Source: Nostoc linckia FACHB-104 (GTDB lineage Bacteria > Cyanobacteriota > Cyanobacteriia > Cyanobacteriales > Nostocaceae). Taken from it: DNA of 64,000 nucleotides. The notes under the pieces were generated by a model. It had not been told where the DNA came from, did not search any database, and saw only the letters and a program-made list of their open reading frames with translations. A program made the translations under genes and the position numbers. Positions within the stretch are counted from its first letter, which is position 1. Every line of letters starts with the position of its first letter. Where the stretch lies: NCBI RefSeq assembly GCF_014696615.1, contig NZ_JACJQJ010000049.1, positions 1 to 64,000 of the forward strand. Direction: 5' to 3'. Shown here in pieces: positions 1 to 10,000 of the stretch.

Positions 1-452
1 ATTCAATCATTTAATTGCGGCAATGAATCAATTTAAACCCTGTTATGCTTCTGGATGATTTAGCTTTTTTACTATTTGCTTACTCCGGAGAGTGACAGAA
101 GAGGGATAATATGCAACCAATTTAAATTAATAATCCTAATAATATAAGGCTGTCTTAACTATGAATTAAGTAGCGCTTTGTGCTTCCCGTAGGGTATTAC
201 AAATTGCCAATTACTTGGTAGACCCTGATAACAACACCCTTGAAGTCGTTTATCTTCTACACTTTAACTAGAATAATTTCTGATTGGTTGCCATTTTGGC
301 AATTTACTAAATAATATCAATTCAAAATTGCTGTACCCCCTACTTATCTATCAAACTCTTTTTCAAATTGGTATAAACATAAAAATAAGGGCATGGTTAC
401 CCATACCCCTATTGACAAAATTGTAATTAAACGATTTTTTGGTGGAGAGATA
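1..452. other. Left-edge intergenic region
   Basis: I see no convincing complete gene here. A short plus-strand frame is open from base 2 to a stop at 56-58 and could be the last 18 codons of a gene cut by the window edge, but it is too short to judge. Bases 81-113 hold a segment that recurs in inverted orientation near the right edge of the window (around 63936-63968). The rest is AT-rich non-coding sequence. Confidence 0.4.
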
Positions 453-1124
453 TTAATACTTGCGTAAAATGGTAGACAGGGAACTTTGCTTACGAAGATC
501 CAATAAATCTGCCAAAGACTCTTTGCTTTTCTCCATACCGTATTTCGGTTCTGGTGGTAGAACTGTCGTCAGAGGTTTTGTGCGAGATTGCATAGAAGCA
601 AGCGGCGCAAGTGATGGGGGTGGGACAAATACTTGCGGACTTCGAGAAGGTTGTGGTTCTACTTGAGGTAACTGGCTGGGTACAGAACGAGTGGGATAGC
701 GTTTAATCTGCTTTTGCCCTTTTTGCCCCTTCGCTGGACGGTTGAGGACGCGTAAAATAATTAAGCACCCGCTAGCACAGCTAAAAGCGATCGCCATGAT
801 CAGCCATAAAGGTGTAGGATTGCTTGTCTCAGATGGCGTATTGATAGCTGCTTCCGCTACAGTTGCTACCTCTTGGTTCTTCTCTGGTTCTTCTTGTGGC
901 TGATTTATATTGCCAATGCCAACAGAACCAAGATAATACAAGGCCAGCACAGCACTTGCAAAAAATGTTGCTGATAACCCAATCAACAACAGCCAAGGAT
1001 GGCGTGCCAGGATTTGTATCAGAACTTTTGAACTACTGATGACGCTCGATTTACTCTTTGTCAGCTCTGGAGTGACCCCAGTAGATTGGGTTGCCTCATG
1101 CTGTACACTCTGACTATTTTCCAT
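453..1124 (-). CDS. Hypothetical membrane protein with two transmembrane helices
   Basis: The 223-residue protein is not recognised by family. It has a polar, Ser/Thr-rich start, a first hydrophobic helix at about residues 44-66, a short acidic loop, a second helix at about 104-126, then a basic Pro-rich segment and a conserved-looking charged C-terminus with a KESLADLLDLRKQSS-type stretch. The two helices with an acidic loop fit a small inner-membrane or thylakoid protein with both ends on the same side. It starts with ATG and is followed upstream by a 150-bp gap and the D-Ala-D-Ala ligase gene on the same strand, so the two might be co-transcribed. Function unknown. Confidence 0.65.
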   Translation of the reverse strand: MENSQSVQHEATQSTGVTPELTKSKSSVISSSKVLIQILARHPWLLLIGLSATFFASAVLALYYLGSVGIGNINQPQEEPEKNQEVATVAEAAINTPSETSNPTPLWLIMAIAFSCASGCLIILRVLNRPAKGQKGQKQIKRYPTRSVPSQLPQVEPQPSRSPQVFVPPPSLAPLASMQSRTKPLTTVLPPEPKYGMEKSKESLADLLDLRKQSSLSTILRKY

Positions 1125-1274
1125 AGATTACTTGCAGATTTGTACCCCTCTTGATCCAAGATCATACTGGAGGATTCAGGTATCAGTAGCACAATTTTAC
1201 AACAAAGTAACTTTTGCGAGCTGCTGAAGGGACTAAATCTGATTATTTCTGAGAAAAACTCTACTTTGGTGAGA

Positions 1275-2345
1275 TTAACTCTGTCTTTCGGCTACAGTAT
1301 CTCTTTCTAAAGCTAGTTGAACTAATCTATCCACTAGTTCTGGGAAGGGAATACCGCTATATCCCCATAATTGGGGATACATACTAGTTGCGGTAAACCC
1401 TGGCAAAGTATTTATCTCATTGATCAACACTTCGCCTGTAGCTTCTACATAGAAAAAGTCTACTCTTGCCAAACCAGCCGCATCAACAGCAGCAAAAGCT
1501 TGTAAAGCCATGTCTTGAATTTGACGGGCGATCGCATCTGGTAATTGAGCAGGTATAAATAAATCTGCTAAACCAGCGGTATATTTTGTTTCGTAATCGT
1601 AAAAATCACTCTTATAAGTAATTTCCCCAATCACCGAGGCTTGGGGTTGATCATTGCCTAAAACAGCACATTCTACTTCTCTGGCGACCACTCCAGCTTC
1701 TACAATGATCCGGCGATCATAACTAGCCGCATTATCTAACGCCGCTTCCAATTCTTGGCGCGATCGCACTTTGGCTATCCCCACCGATGAACCCAAATTT
1801 GCAGGCTTGACAAAACAAGGATAGCCAAGGTCAGACTCAATTTCGTCACATAATTTCGGAAATACGCAAGGATTTGACCAAATTTGCGCTCTGGTTACGG
1901 CTTTATACTTAACTTGAGGTAATCCTGCTTGGGCAAAAGCCACTTTCATGCCAATTTTATCCATCCCCGTTGCCGAACCCAACACCCCAGAACCAACAAA
2001 AGGTACTTGCATCAGGCTAAGTAACCCTTGAATTGTGCCATCCTCACCATTAGGCCCGTGCAGAATCGGAAACCAAACATCTACCGTTTGCGCTTCGGAT
2101 GGGAATTGCCAAAGATTCGGGTTAGCCGCAGGATTTTGGATAGCAGCGCCAGAAGCTAAAACTTGTTGAGCCACTTCCCCATCTTGCCAAAAACCATCTT
2201 TTTGAATATAAAAAGGCAGAATTTCGTACTTACTACTATTTTGCTCTGCACTTAAGGCATTAGCGATCGCCCGTGCTGAACTAATCGAAACTTCATGTTC
2301 CCCAGAACGTCCACCAAACAGCAACCCTACCCGCAGCTTAGTCAT
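1275..2345 (-). CDS. ddl: D-alanine--D-alanine ligase
   Basis: This cytoplasmic ATP-grasp enzyme joins two D-alanines for the peptidoglycan stem peptide. The 356-residue length is normal for Ddl. The N-terminal signature [14 protein letters not shown] (about residues 11-24), the [12 protein letters not shown] segment, the ATP-grasp region with [13 protein letters not shown] (about 178-190) and the metal-binding C-terminal motif EINTLPGFT (about 310-318) are all present. The ATG at 2345 directly precedes the conserved start [12 protein letters not shown], so the start is secure. It stands apart from other mur genes, with an STRR-rich intergenic region upstream shared with the divergent acyltransferase gene. 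Confidence 0.95.
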   Translation of the reverse strand: MTKLRVGLLFGGRSGEHEVSISSARAIANALSAEQNSSKYEILPFYIQKDGFWQDGEVAQQVLASGAAIQNPAANPNLWQFPSEAQTVDVWFPILHGPNGEDGTIQGLLSLMQVPFVGSGVLGSATGMDKIGMKVAFAQAGLPQVKYKAVTRAQIWSNPCVFPKLCDEIESDLGYPCFVKPANLGSSVGIAKVRSRQELEAALDNAASYDRRIIVEAGVVAREVECAVLGNDQPQASVIGEITYKSDFYDYETKYTAGLADLFIPAQLPDAIARQIQDMALQAFAAVDAAGLARVDFFYVEATGEVLINEINTLPGFTATSMYPQLWGYSGIPFPELVDRLVQLALERDTVAERQS

Positions 2346-2394
2346 CTTCAGTACCTAATAACGCTTTGTCTCGCAGATAGCGTATCACAGGTTT

Positions 2395-2525
2395 GTTATT
2401 TGTCATTTGTCATTGGTCATTTGTCATTGGTCATTTGTTATTGGTCATTTGTCATTGGTAATTGCTCCCCTCATCCCCCTTATCTCCCTCATCTCCCTCA
2501 TCCCAGTCCCCAATCCCCAATCCCA
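2395..2525. repeat. Heptameric STRR-type repeat block
   Basis: The stretch consists of alternating CATTTGT and CATTGGT heptamers followed by CATCCCC/CATCTCC-type units. This is the short tandemly repeated repetitive sequence known from heterocystous cyanobacteria. It fills the gap between the divergent ddl and acyltransferase genes and produces spurious open frames. Confidence 0.8.
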
Positions 2526-2591
2526 AAAATTATCCTGGAATCTAGACAGTAGTCATTGTCTGAACTTTACCAAGTTTGTTAATATGCCTGG

Positions 2592-3440
2592 ATGTCAGAA
2601 ACACAACATCACTTGCAAAAAAAACTCGGATGGTCTTTGGATGAGCGAGATCCAAGATTCATCAAATCCATCATGCCTATAATGGGGTGGTTTTATGACC
2701 ACTATTTTCGAGTTCAAACTAGTGGTTGGGAGAATATACCACCCCAAGAACAAGTTTTATTTGTTGGTTCTCACAATGGGGGACTAGCTGCTCCGGATAT
2801 GCTGATGATGATGTATGACTGGTTCCGAAAATTTGGTGTAGAGCAGCCAGTCTATGGTTTAATGCATCCCAAAGTTTGGGAAGTAACTCCGCAAATAGCA
2901 CAACTGGTAGCTAAATGTGGTGCAATTATGGCTCATCCCAAAATGGCCTATGCGGCTTTGCGCTCTGGAGCTAGTGTACTTGTATATCCTGGTGGCGCAG
3001 AAGATGTTTTTCGACCTTATGCTTTACGGAACCAAATTTATTTTGCGGGAAGACAAGGGTTTATCAAGGTAGCACTGCGGGAACGAGTACCGATTGTCCC
3101 TGTGATTTCTGCGGGTGCTCATGAGACGCTGATTGTATTGACTGAATGTTATGACATTGTCGCCCAACTTCACAAATTGGGAATGCCTTGGTTATTTGAC
3201 ATCGATCCGGTAGTTTTTCCCATTTATTTAGGCTTACCTTGGGGTTTATCACTTGGCCCATTGCCTAACATACCCTTTCCTGTGACTATTCATACCAGAG
3301 TTTGCCCACCGATTAAGTTTGAGCATTATGGCAGAGAAGCGGCGTGCGATCGCGAATATGTCAATGAATGTTATGAATTAGTTTTAAATCAAATGCAGCA
3401 TGAGCTAGATCAATTAGTCAAGCTAACTGCCAAATCTTAA
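2592..3440 (+). CDS. Lysophospholipid acyltransferase family protein
   Basis: The 282-residue protein resembles the PlsC/DGAT2-like glycerolipid acyltransferases that transfer acyl groups to glycerol or other alcohol lipids. The catalytic block I appears as SHNGGLAAPD (about residues 60-69), where the usual HX4D spacing is replaced by a longer His-to-Asp spacing. The later block YPGGAEDVFRP (about 131-141) is the Gly-rich substrate motif, and VPIVPVISAGAHE fits the VPI block. No clear signal peptide is seen; a hydrophobic stretch near 205-225 may associate with membrane. Two ATGs are possible; the one at 2592 gives a plausible N-terminus. The exact acyl acceptor cannot be inferred. Confidence 0.8.
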   Translation: MSETQHHLQKKLGWSLDERDPRFIKSIMPIMGWFYDHYFRVQTSGWENIPPQEQVLFVGSHNGGLAAPDMLMMMYDWFRKFGVEQPVYGLMHPKVWEVTPQIAQLVAKCGAIMAHPKMAYAALRSGASVLVYPGGAEDVFRPYALRNQIYFAGRQGFIKVALRERVPIVPVISAGAHETLIVLTECYDIVAQLHKLGMPWLFDIDPVVFPIYLGLPWGLSLGPLPNIPFPVTIHTRVCPPIKFEHYGREAACDREYVNECYELVLNQMQHELDQLVKLTAKS

Positions 3441-3791
3441 TCAAAGTCATGTTAAGGGCTTCCAGAGAATCAATTATTTAATTTACTCAGATAATAAATA
3501 TTTTACTTTTTAGGGACTTCCAGAAATTAAATTATTCAATTTGGAGAGCAAAGACGATGAATAAGCTCTTTCTCCTTCCTACATCACCTGCTTGTAGGCC
3601 CAGGCTTAGACAGTGATGGGATATTTTTATTATTTGAAAATTCCTAGCTCTGTCGCATCTGCTGAGATAGGGAGCAAAAGATTTTGATTTATACTTTACA
3701 GACTTTAAATGATAGAATCAGATGCTTTTTTTGTCAAAATGATAAAGAGAAGTAATTAAAATTTTGACATACATAATTAGGGACAGTTCAC
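3441..3791. other. Intergenic region with two imperfect direct repeats
   Basis: No gene seen. Two related copies of about 30 bp, both beginning AGGG(A)CTTCCAGA and continuing into an AATTATT(T/C)AATTT tract, lie at 3454-3483 and 3512-3542. They could be repeat-element ends or operator-like sites upstream of the LysR regulator at 3792; neither is proven. Confidence 0.5.
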
Positions 3792-4778
3792 ATGGCAGGG
3801 ATGACGCTCGATCAGCTACGCATCTTTCTCGCTGTGGCGGAGCATCTACATTTTACTCGTGCAGCGGAAGAGCTATATATTACTCAACCGGCTGTTAGTG
3901 CTGCGATCCAAAGCTTAGAGCAGGAATACCGAGTCAAGCTGTTCCATCGCATTGGCCGTCACATTGAGATTGCGGAAGCGGGTAAATTACTTCAAGAGGA
4001 GGCGCGCAAAATTCTCGATCAGGTGAGTTTGACAGAACGCGGATTACGGGAACTCAATAATCTGCAACGGGGAGAATTAAAATTGGGATCGAGTTTAACA
4101 ATCGGTAATTATTGGCTTCCGAGTAAGATTAGCGAGTTTAAAAGCCAATATCCGGGAATTTCTGTTAACTGTACCCTTGCTAACGCAGAGACAATTTGTG
4201 CAGGAACAGCAATGGGACAATTTGATTTGGGTTTGGTGGAAGGGGATGTGAAGCCAGAACTGCAAACAACGATGGACTATGAAATTATCGGAAGCGATCG
4301 CTTACAAATTGTTGTCGGCAAAACGCACCCTTGGTTTGAGCGCGGTGAAGTTGAACTCATAGAACTGACTCAAACTCCTTGGGTTATGCGGGAACCTGGT
4401 TCGGGAACACAGCAGAGATTCGAGGAAGCTTTACAAAATTGGGGGATAAACCTTAGTGAACTCGATGTTATGTTAGTTTTCAACAGTGGCGAGATGGCAA
4501 AAGCCGCAGTAGAAAGCGGAGTAGGTGCTACAGGAATTTCTGAGTTAATGGTAAAAAAGGAAATCCAACTAGGGACTTTACGTACAATCCGAGTTATAGA
4601 TAATAGAAATAGCTCTAGCATGAGTGTAGAGATAATTCGACCTTTTTTTAAACTCAAACATAGACAACGTTTTCAAACAGCTCTTTCCAAAGCTTTTGAG
4701 AAAATGCTAATAACATCACATTTGCCTAATTCATCACTAAGTTCGTCAATATTGGCTCTGGAAAGGCAAGTCTCTTAG
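3792..4778 (+). CDS. LysR family transcriptional regulator
   Basis: The 328-residue protein has the LysR layout: an N-terminal winged helix-turn-helix at about residues 4-62 (LDQLRIFLAVAEHLHFTRAA, then ITQPAVSAAIQSLE) and a C-terminal periplasmic-binding-protein-like effector domain at about 92-300. Such regulators bind DNA as tetramers and respond to a small-molecule co-inducer. The effector domain has the usual PWVMREPGSGT stretch seen in CysB/CbbR-like members. A start at the second ATG (3801) is equally possible because many LysR proteins begin at that residue. The C-terminal 25 residues are Ser-rich and look like an extension. The neighbours do not reveal the target; the RND pump begins about 760 bp downstream on the same strand. 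Confidence 0.92.
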   Translation: MAGMTLDQLRIFLAVAEHLHFTRAAEELYITQPAVSAAIQSLEQEYRVKLFHRIGRHIEIAEAGKLLQEEARKILDQVSLTERGLRELNNLQRGELKLGSSLTIGNYWLPSKISEFKSQYPGISVNCTLANAETICAGTAMGQFDLGLVEGDVKPELQTTMDYEIIGSDRLQIVVGKTHPWFERGEVELIELTQTPWVMREPGSGTQQRFEEALQNWGINLSELDVMLVFNSGEMAKAAVESGVGATGISELMVKKEIQLGTLRTIRVIDNRNSSSMSVEIIRPFFKLKHRQRFQTALSKAFEKMLITSHLPNSSLSSSILALERQVS

Positions 4779-4862
4779 GTATACAGCCGCTTTTATTGAT
4801 GTTATTGGATATACCCGAATAGACAATAAACTTGTCAGACATAAAACCCTCTAAAGTAAATC

Positions 4863-5011
4863 AGGACTTAAGCAAAAATAATGTAACTCCGTCATGCCAA
4901 GCGATAGCATTCGCGTAGCATCTCGCAGAGAAGTAATCTCCCCTGACGCTGGGATTGCTTGCCTAAACTTCGTTTAGGTCGCAATGACATTATCGTCGTT
5001 GCGTAAGTCCT
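4863..5011. mobile_element. MITE-like element with 12-bp terminal inverted repeats
   Basis: The 149-bp stretch starts with AGGACTTAAGCA and ends with TGCGTAAGTCCT, which is the inverse complement with one mismatch. It has no coding capacity. Inside lies a perfect hairpin, CCTAAAC-TTC-GTTTAGG (4962-4978). Length, terminal symmetry and lack of ORF fit a non-autonomous miniature transposable element of the type scattered in Nostoc-like genomes. Target-site duplication is not obvious. Confidence 0.65.
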
Positions 5012-5542
5012 ATAAATATCGAGAGTGTTTTATGTCTAGTTTTTTGGCTCAATTAAGTGTAGCAAGTGTAAAAAAAATAAATTTATACAATAGATAAATG
5101 GAATCATAAATTACATTTATTTCCGGGAATACATAGGCAGCTATCCCACAGACAAGCAAGATTAGAACATTTTCCGCAAGGATTGAAAACACAGTATTAA
5201 ATGCATATATATAAACTGATTTTTATCACTTACCTTTCGGTAGATTATAGATAACTACAAAAGTAGTATATTTGATAAGTAATGTCAGAAAACTTGCCAG
5301 CAAACGTCATGCTAAATCAGTAGATTTAAAATAGTTAATAGTAAAAATTCAGGAGTCAAGGGTTACGGGTTAAAAGTCAACACTTAGGGAAAATATGGGT
5401 TTAAAGTCCTCATTCAAAACTCTTGAATTACTTGCCCTTGCGGCTCTAGAGTCACCACAACGAAGCGGAGGAGATTGAACATTCTATGAGGTTAAATTCA
5501 AATTAATTTTTACTTAACTTTTTTTGAGGTTCCTTATATACC
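5012..5542. other. Intergenic region upstream of the RND pump
   Basis: AT-rich non-coding DNA that must hold the promoter of the efflux operon. A GAGG ribosome-binding-like sequence lies about 13 nt before the ATG at 5543. I could not identify a specific operator. Confidence 0.4.
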
Positions 5543-6853
5543 ATGACATCCCCTAATTCACCTACTGATTTTGAAGAAAGCCTTCCCGAATCATCATTTG
5601 AGCCACCACCAAAACAAAGGCGGTGGCTTCGGTTATTGTTAGCTGCACTATTATTACTGGGTGGTGCTGCTGTAGTTTGGCGTTTGGTAACCCCGCAACA
5701 GCCAACAGCGCAAACTAACGCTCAACCGCCAGGGGTCAGAGTCAAGTTAGCTCCAGTGCAAACAGGCACAATTCAAGAAAGTTCAGATTTTATTGCCAAC
5801 CTAGAGTCCCGGCGTTCAGTTAGACTACAACCGCGAATCCAAGGACAAGTCACTCAGATATTTGTGCGATCGGGAGATAGAGTAGCTGAAGGAACGCCAA
5901 TTATCCAGGTAGATCCAAGGCAGCAACAAGCAGCAGTTAGCGGGTTAAATGCAGGGGCCCAAGGAGCGAAAGCACAATTACAAAATGCTTTGGCTACATT
6001 AAAATCCTTAGAAGCCGATCGCCTATCGAATGTTGCTGATGTTAAATTAAACCAGCAGGATTATGACAGGTATGTAACCCTCGCTGCGGAAGGTGCTGTC
6101 TCCCGGCAGATCAGAGATCAGTACGCTAATCGCCTAGCTACATCTAAGGCACAACTCAACGCCATAGATTCCAAAATTCAAGCACAGCAGGCTAGTGTAT
6201 CCCAGGCAGAAAAAGCTTTGCAGCAAGCTGAGGCTAATACTAAGCAACAAGTAGTTGAGCTGCAATACTACAAAATTACTGCACCCTTCGCAGGTACCGT
6301 TGGTGATATTCCCGTGAAAGTGGGAGATTTCGTGAATAATTCCACGCAATTAGCTACTATCACCCAGAATCAACCACTTGAAGTCAATATTTCCATCCCA
6401 CTAGAGCGAGGGGCACAATTACGTAAAGGATTACCTGTGGAAATCATGGATGCTCAAGGACAACCCATAGGTAAAAGCCAAATATTCTTTATTTCTCCCA
6501 GTGTGGGTAATGGCACACAAGCCATACAAGTGAAAGCCCTATTGAACAACTCGCAAGGTAGATTGCGAGCCGATCAATTAGTCCGGGCGAAAGTAATTTG
6601 GAATCAAAAGCCAGGAGTGTTGATTCCCACAACAGCAGTATCTCGCGTAGCTGGAGAAACCTTTGCTTATGTAGCGCAAACAGAAAACGATCCCCAAGGT
6701 AAAGCGCAATTAGTCGCGCGGCAAAAGCGAGTCAAGCTAGGCAATATTCAAGGTAATAATTACCAAGTTCTCGAAGGATTGCAGCCCGAAGAACAAATTA
6801 TCGTCTCTGGGTTGCTGAATTTGCGAGATGGCGTGCCTGTGATTGCAGAGTAG
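5543..6853 (+). CDS. RND efflux periplasmic adaptor (HlyD/MFP family)
   Basis: The 436-residue protein bridges the inner-membrane RND pump to an outer-membrane channel in the periplasm. After a polar N-terminus an uncleaved anchor helix lies at about residues 27-47 (LRLLLAALLLLGGAAVVWRL), with no lipobox Cys. The first half of the lipoyl domain is IQGQVTQIFVRSGDRVAEGT (about 98-117), followed by an alpha-helical hairpin rich in Gln/Ala at about 130-240, the second lipoyl half (YYKITAPFAGTVGDIPVKVG) and beta-barrel and membrane-proximal domains. It ends 173 bp before the permease start, on the same strand, so the pair forms an operon. No TolC-type partner lies in this window. The substrate cannot be inferred. 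Confidence 0.93.
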   Translation: MTSPNSPTDFEESLPESSFEPPPKQRRWLRLLLAALLLLGGAAVVWRLVTPQQPTAQTNAQPPGVRVKLAPVQTGTIQESSDFIANLESRRSVRLQPRIQGQVTQIFVRSGDRVAEGTPIIQVDPRQQQAAVSGLNAGAQGAKAQLQNALATLKSLEADRLSNVADVKLNQQDYDRYVTLAAEGAVSRQIRDQYANRLATSKAQLNAIDSKIQAQQASVSQAEKALQQAEANTKQQVVELQYYKITAPFAGTVGDIPVKVGDFVNNSTQLATITQNQPLEVNISIPLERGAQLRKGLPVEIMDAQGQPIGKSQIFFISPSVGNGTQAIQVKALLNNSQGRLRADQLVRAKVIWNQKPGVLIPTTAVSRVAGETFAYVAQTENDPQGKAQLVARQKRVKLGNIQGNNYQVLEGLQPEEQIIVSGLLNLRDGVPVIAE

Positions 6854-6854
6854 G

Positions 6855-7024
6855 GATAGGGGATAGGGGACTGGGGATTAAGGACTGGAGACTGGGAAGT
6901 CGGGAGCAGAGAGGGCAATAGATGATAAATGCCCCATGCCCCATGCCCCATGCTCCATTCCCCATGCCCCATGCCCCATGCCCCATGCCCTATTACCCAT
7001 TCCCCATTACCCATTCCCCATTCT
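6855..7024. repeat. GGGGACT-type and CCCCATG-type heptamer repeats
   Basis: Two heptamer families sit back to back: GGGGAT(A/T)GGGGACT units followed by about ten CCCCATGC-like units from about 6930 to 7020. They fill the gap inside the RND operon. The second block stays open in the permease frame, so it artificially extends that frame by 35 codons of Met-Pro-His-Ala-Pro-type repeats. Confidence 0.85.
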
Positions 7025-7026
7025 TC

Positions 7027-10000
7027 ATGTTTGTCGATTTCTTTATCAGGCGACCTGTATTTACAAGTGTCTGCTCTATCATCATCCTTTTGGTAGGCGC
7101 AATCAGCATTCCCACGCTACCTACAGCACAGTATCCAGAAATTAGTCCGACTCAAATTACTGTGACTGCAAACTATGTTGGTGCGAGTGCGGAAGTTGTT
7201 GAAAATACCGTGACGACGGTATTAGAACGCCAAATTAATGGCGTTGAAGGCTTGAAGTATATGACTTCAAGTAGTAGTAACAATGGCAATAGTACGATTA
7301 CAGTCACATTTGATCCATCACGAAACAAAGATATTGCCGCAGTTGATGTGCAAAATCGCGTTTCTCTAGCGGAACCGTTGTTACCAGAAGTGGTGCAGCA
7401 AACTGGAGTGACTGTCACCAAACAATCGAACAATATCCTGTTAGCGATCGGGTTGTACTCTGATAACCAAGAGTTCGACAATGTCTTTTTAAGTAATTAC
7501 GCTGACTTGTATATCGTCGATGCCGTCAAAAGAATCAATGGTGTGGGCGAGGCACAGATTTTTGGGGAACGACGTTATGCAATGCGTTTGTGGCTTGACC
7601 CCAACCGTCTAGCTAGTCGCAACCTCACTGCCCAGGATGTGATTGATGCTCTCAATGAACAAAACGTGCAGGTGGGTGCAGGGCAAATTGGTCAGCAGCC
7701 AACATTGCCAGATCAAATGTATCAAATAGACTTGCAAGCTATCGGCAGGCTGACGGAAGCCGCGGAATTTGACGACATTGTGATCAAGACTGCGAGCGAT
7801 GGCACGCTGATCAAGATGAAAGATGTAGGTCGGGCGGAATTGGGAGCAGAAAACTATAACTCCTTCCTGCGATTTAGGGGTAACGAAGGTGTGGGTATAG
7901 GGATATTTGCCACCCCCGGAAGTAATGCTCTAGACGTAGCTCATGCCGTAAAAACAGAAATGGTGAGACTAGCACAAAGCTTTCCACCAGGGATGAAATA
8001 TCAAGTAGCTTTTGATACAACATCATTTGTAGAAGCTTCCTTGGCAGAGGTGGTTAAGACGCTGATAGAAGCGATCGCTCTTGTGGTCTTGGTGATTTTC
8101 CTCTTCTTACAAGACTGGCGCACTACCTTGATTCCGGTGATTGTAATTCCCTTAACTTTGGTAGGGACATTTGCCTTTATCAAAGCTTTTGGATTTTCCA
8201 TCAATACCCTAACCATGTTTGGTTTAACTCTCGCTACAGGTTTGGTAGTGGATGACGCAATTATCGTGGTAGAGAATGTCTCTCGCTTAATTGAAGATGA
8301 GGGAATGCCTCCGCTTCAGGCCGCGTCTGAATCCATGAGGGAGCTATTTGGGGCAGTAATTGCCACTTCTCTCGTACTAATGGCTGTATTTGTCCCTGTT
8401 GCCTTTTTTCCTGGCTCTACAGGACAGATATATAAACAATTTGCGCTGACGATCGCCTTTTCAATGGTGATCTCTACATTTTTAGCTTTGACCCTAACTC
8501 CTGCGCTTTCAGCTTTGTTGCTGCGTCGCGGACAAAGACCACGTGGTTGGTTAGGTTGGGTTTTTGAGCGCATTAACCGTTTTATTGATTGGACACGCCG
8601 AGGATATGAGCGATCGCTATTTCGTTTAAATAAGCTCAGAGCGATCGTTGTCCTCTTATTTGTCCTTTCCTTGGGGTTCACAGCTTGGCTTTACACCCGC
8701 GTACCCACAGCATTTATCCCCGACGATGACCAAGGCTATTTCATCACCATCATTCAAGGGCCAGAAGGCGTTTCCCTGAACTACACAAGTAAAGTGATGG
8801 CTCAGGTAGAAAAAGAAATTCTCAAATTACCAGAAGTTACAGGTACCTTTGCAATTGGTGGTTTTGGTTTTAGTGGTAACTCGGCTAATAGTGGGGCGAT
8901 TTTTACTACCCTCAAACCTTGGGAAGAACGCCACGAACCAGGACAGTCAGCACAAGCCATTATTGGTAAGTTAGCAGGAGTGCTATCAGCCATTCCAGAA
9001 GCCAGAATCTTCCCAGTCAACCCGCCATCAATTCAGGGTTTAGGCAGTTTTGGGGGCTTTCAATTTCAGCTACAAGATAGAGCAGGTAACAGTGGTTTGA
9101 ATACGCTACTGCAAGTCATGGGTCAGTTACTCGAACGTGGTAATCAGACACCAGGATTACAAGCCGTATTTAGCACATTTAACGCGAATACGCCGCAAAT
9201 GCTGATTGAGGTCAACCGCAATAAAGCCAAAGCCTTACAAGTTCCCGTAGACGAGATTTTTAATACCCTCCAAAGTTATTTGGGTTCACGGTATGTCAAT
9301 GACTTTAACTTGCTACAACGAACTTATCGGGTATATGTGCAAGCAGACGCGCAATTTCGCTCCAATCCTGAAGATATTGGTAAGTTATACGTTCGTTCTG
9401 ACAACAATCAAATGATTGCTCTCAGCAATCTAGTAAAAGTCACTTCCACTATTGGCGCGCAAACAATCAATCACTATAACTTGTTCCGTTCAATTGAAAT
9501 TAACGGTTCAGCCGCACCAGGTTATAGTTCTGGACAAGCAACCACAGCAATGGAACAACTAGCTAAGCAGGTTTTACCAGCGAGTATGGGCTACGAATGG
9601 TCAGGAATCGCCGCCGAAGAACAAGAATCTGGTGGTCAAGCACCGATCATCTTTATCTTGGGGCTGGTGTTTGTATTCTTAGTACTGGCTGCTCAATATG
9701 AGAACTACGTTGACCCGTTAATTATTATGCTGGCAGTACCCCTAGCTATTTTAGGCGCATTGTTAGCACAGTCGATGCGTGGTTTAGCCAATGATGTGTT
9801 TTGCCAAGTGGGTTTAGTGATGCTGATTGGTTTAGCCAGTAAAAACGCGATTTTGATTGTAGAATTTGCCAACCAACTCCGAGAACAAGGCTTTTCACTC
9901 ACTAAAGCTGCCATTCAAGCATCACAAGAGCGCTTACGACCGATTTTGATGACTTCCTTATCCTTTATTTTAGGGATTTGGCCGTTAGTCAATCCCGTAG

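Noticed and set aside
2295-2682. Plus-strand frames of 85 and 91 codons overlapping ddl and the acyltransferase start
   Set aside because: Encoded by CATTTGT/CATTGGT heptamers and antisense of ddl.
6922-7026. N-terminal extension of the RND permease frame
   Set aside because: It is encoded by CCCCATG heptamer repeats; the permease family starts at the ATG at 7027.
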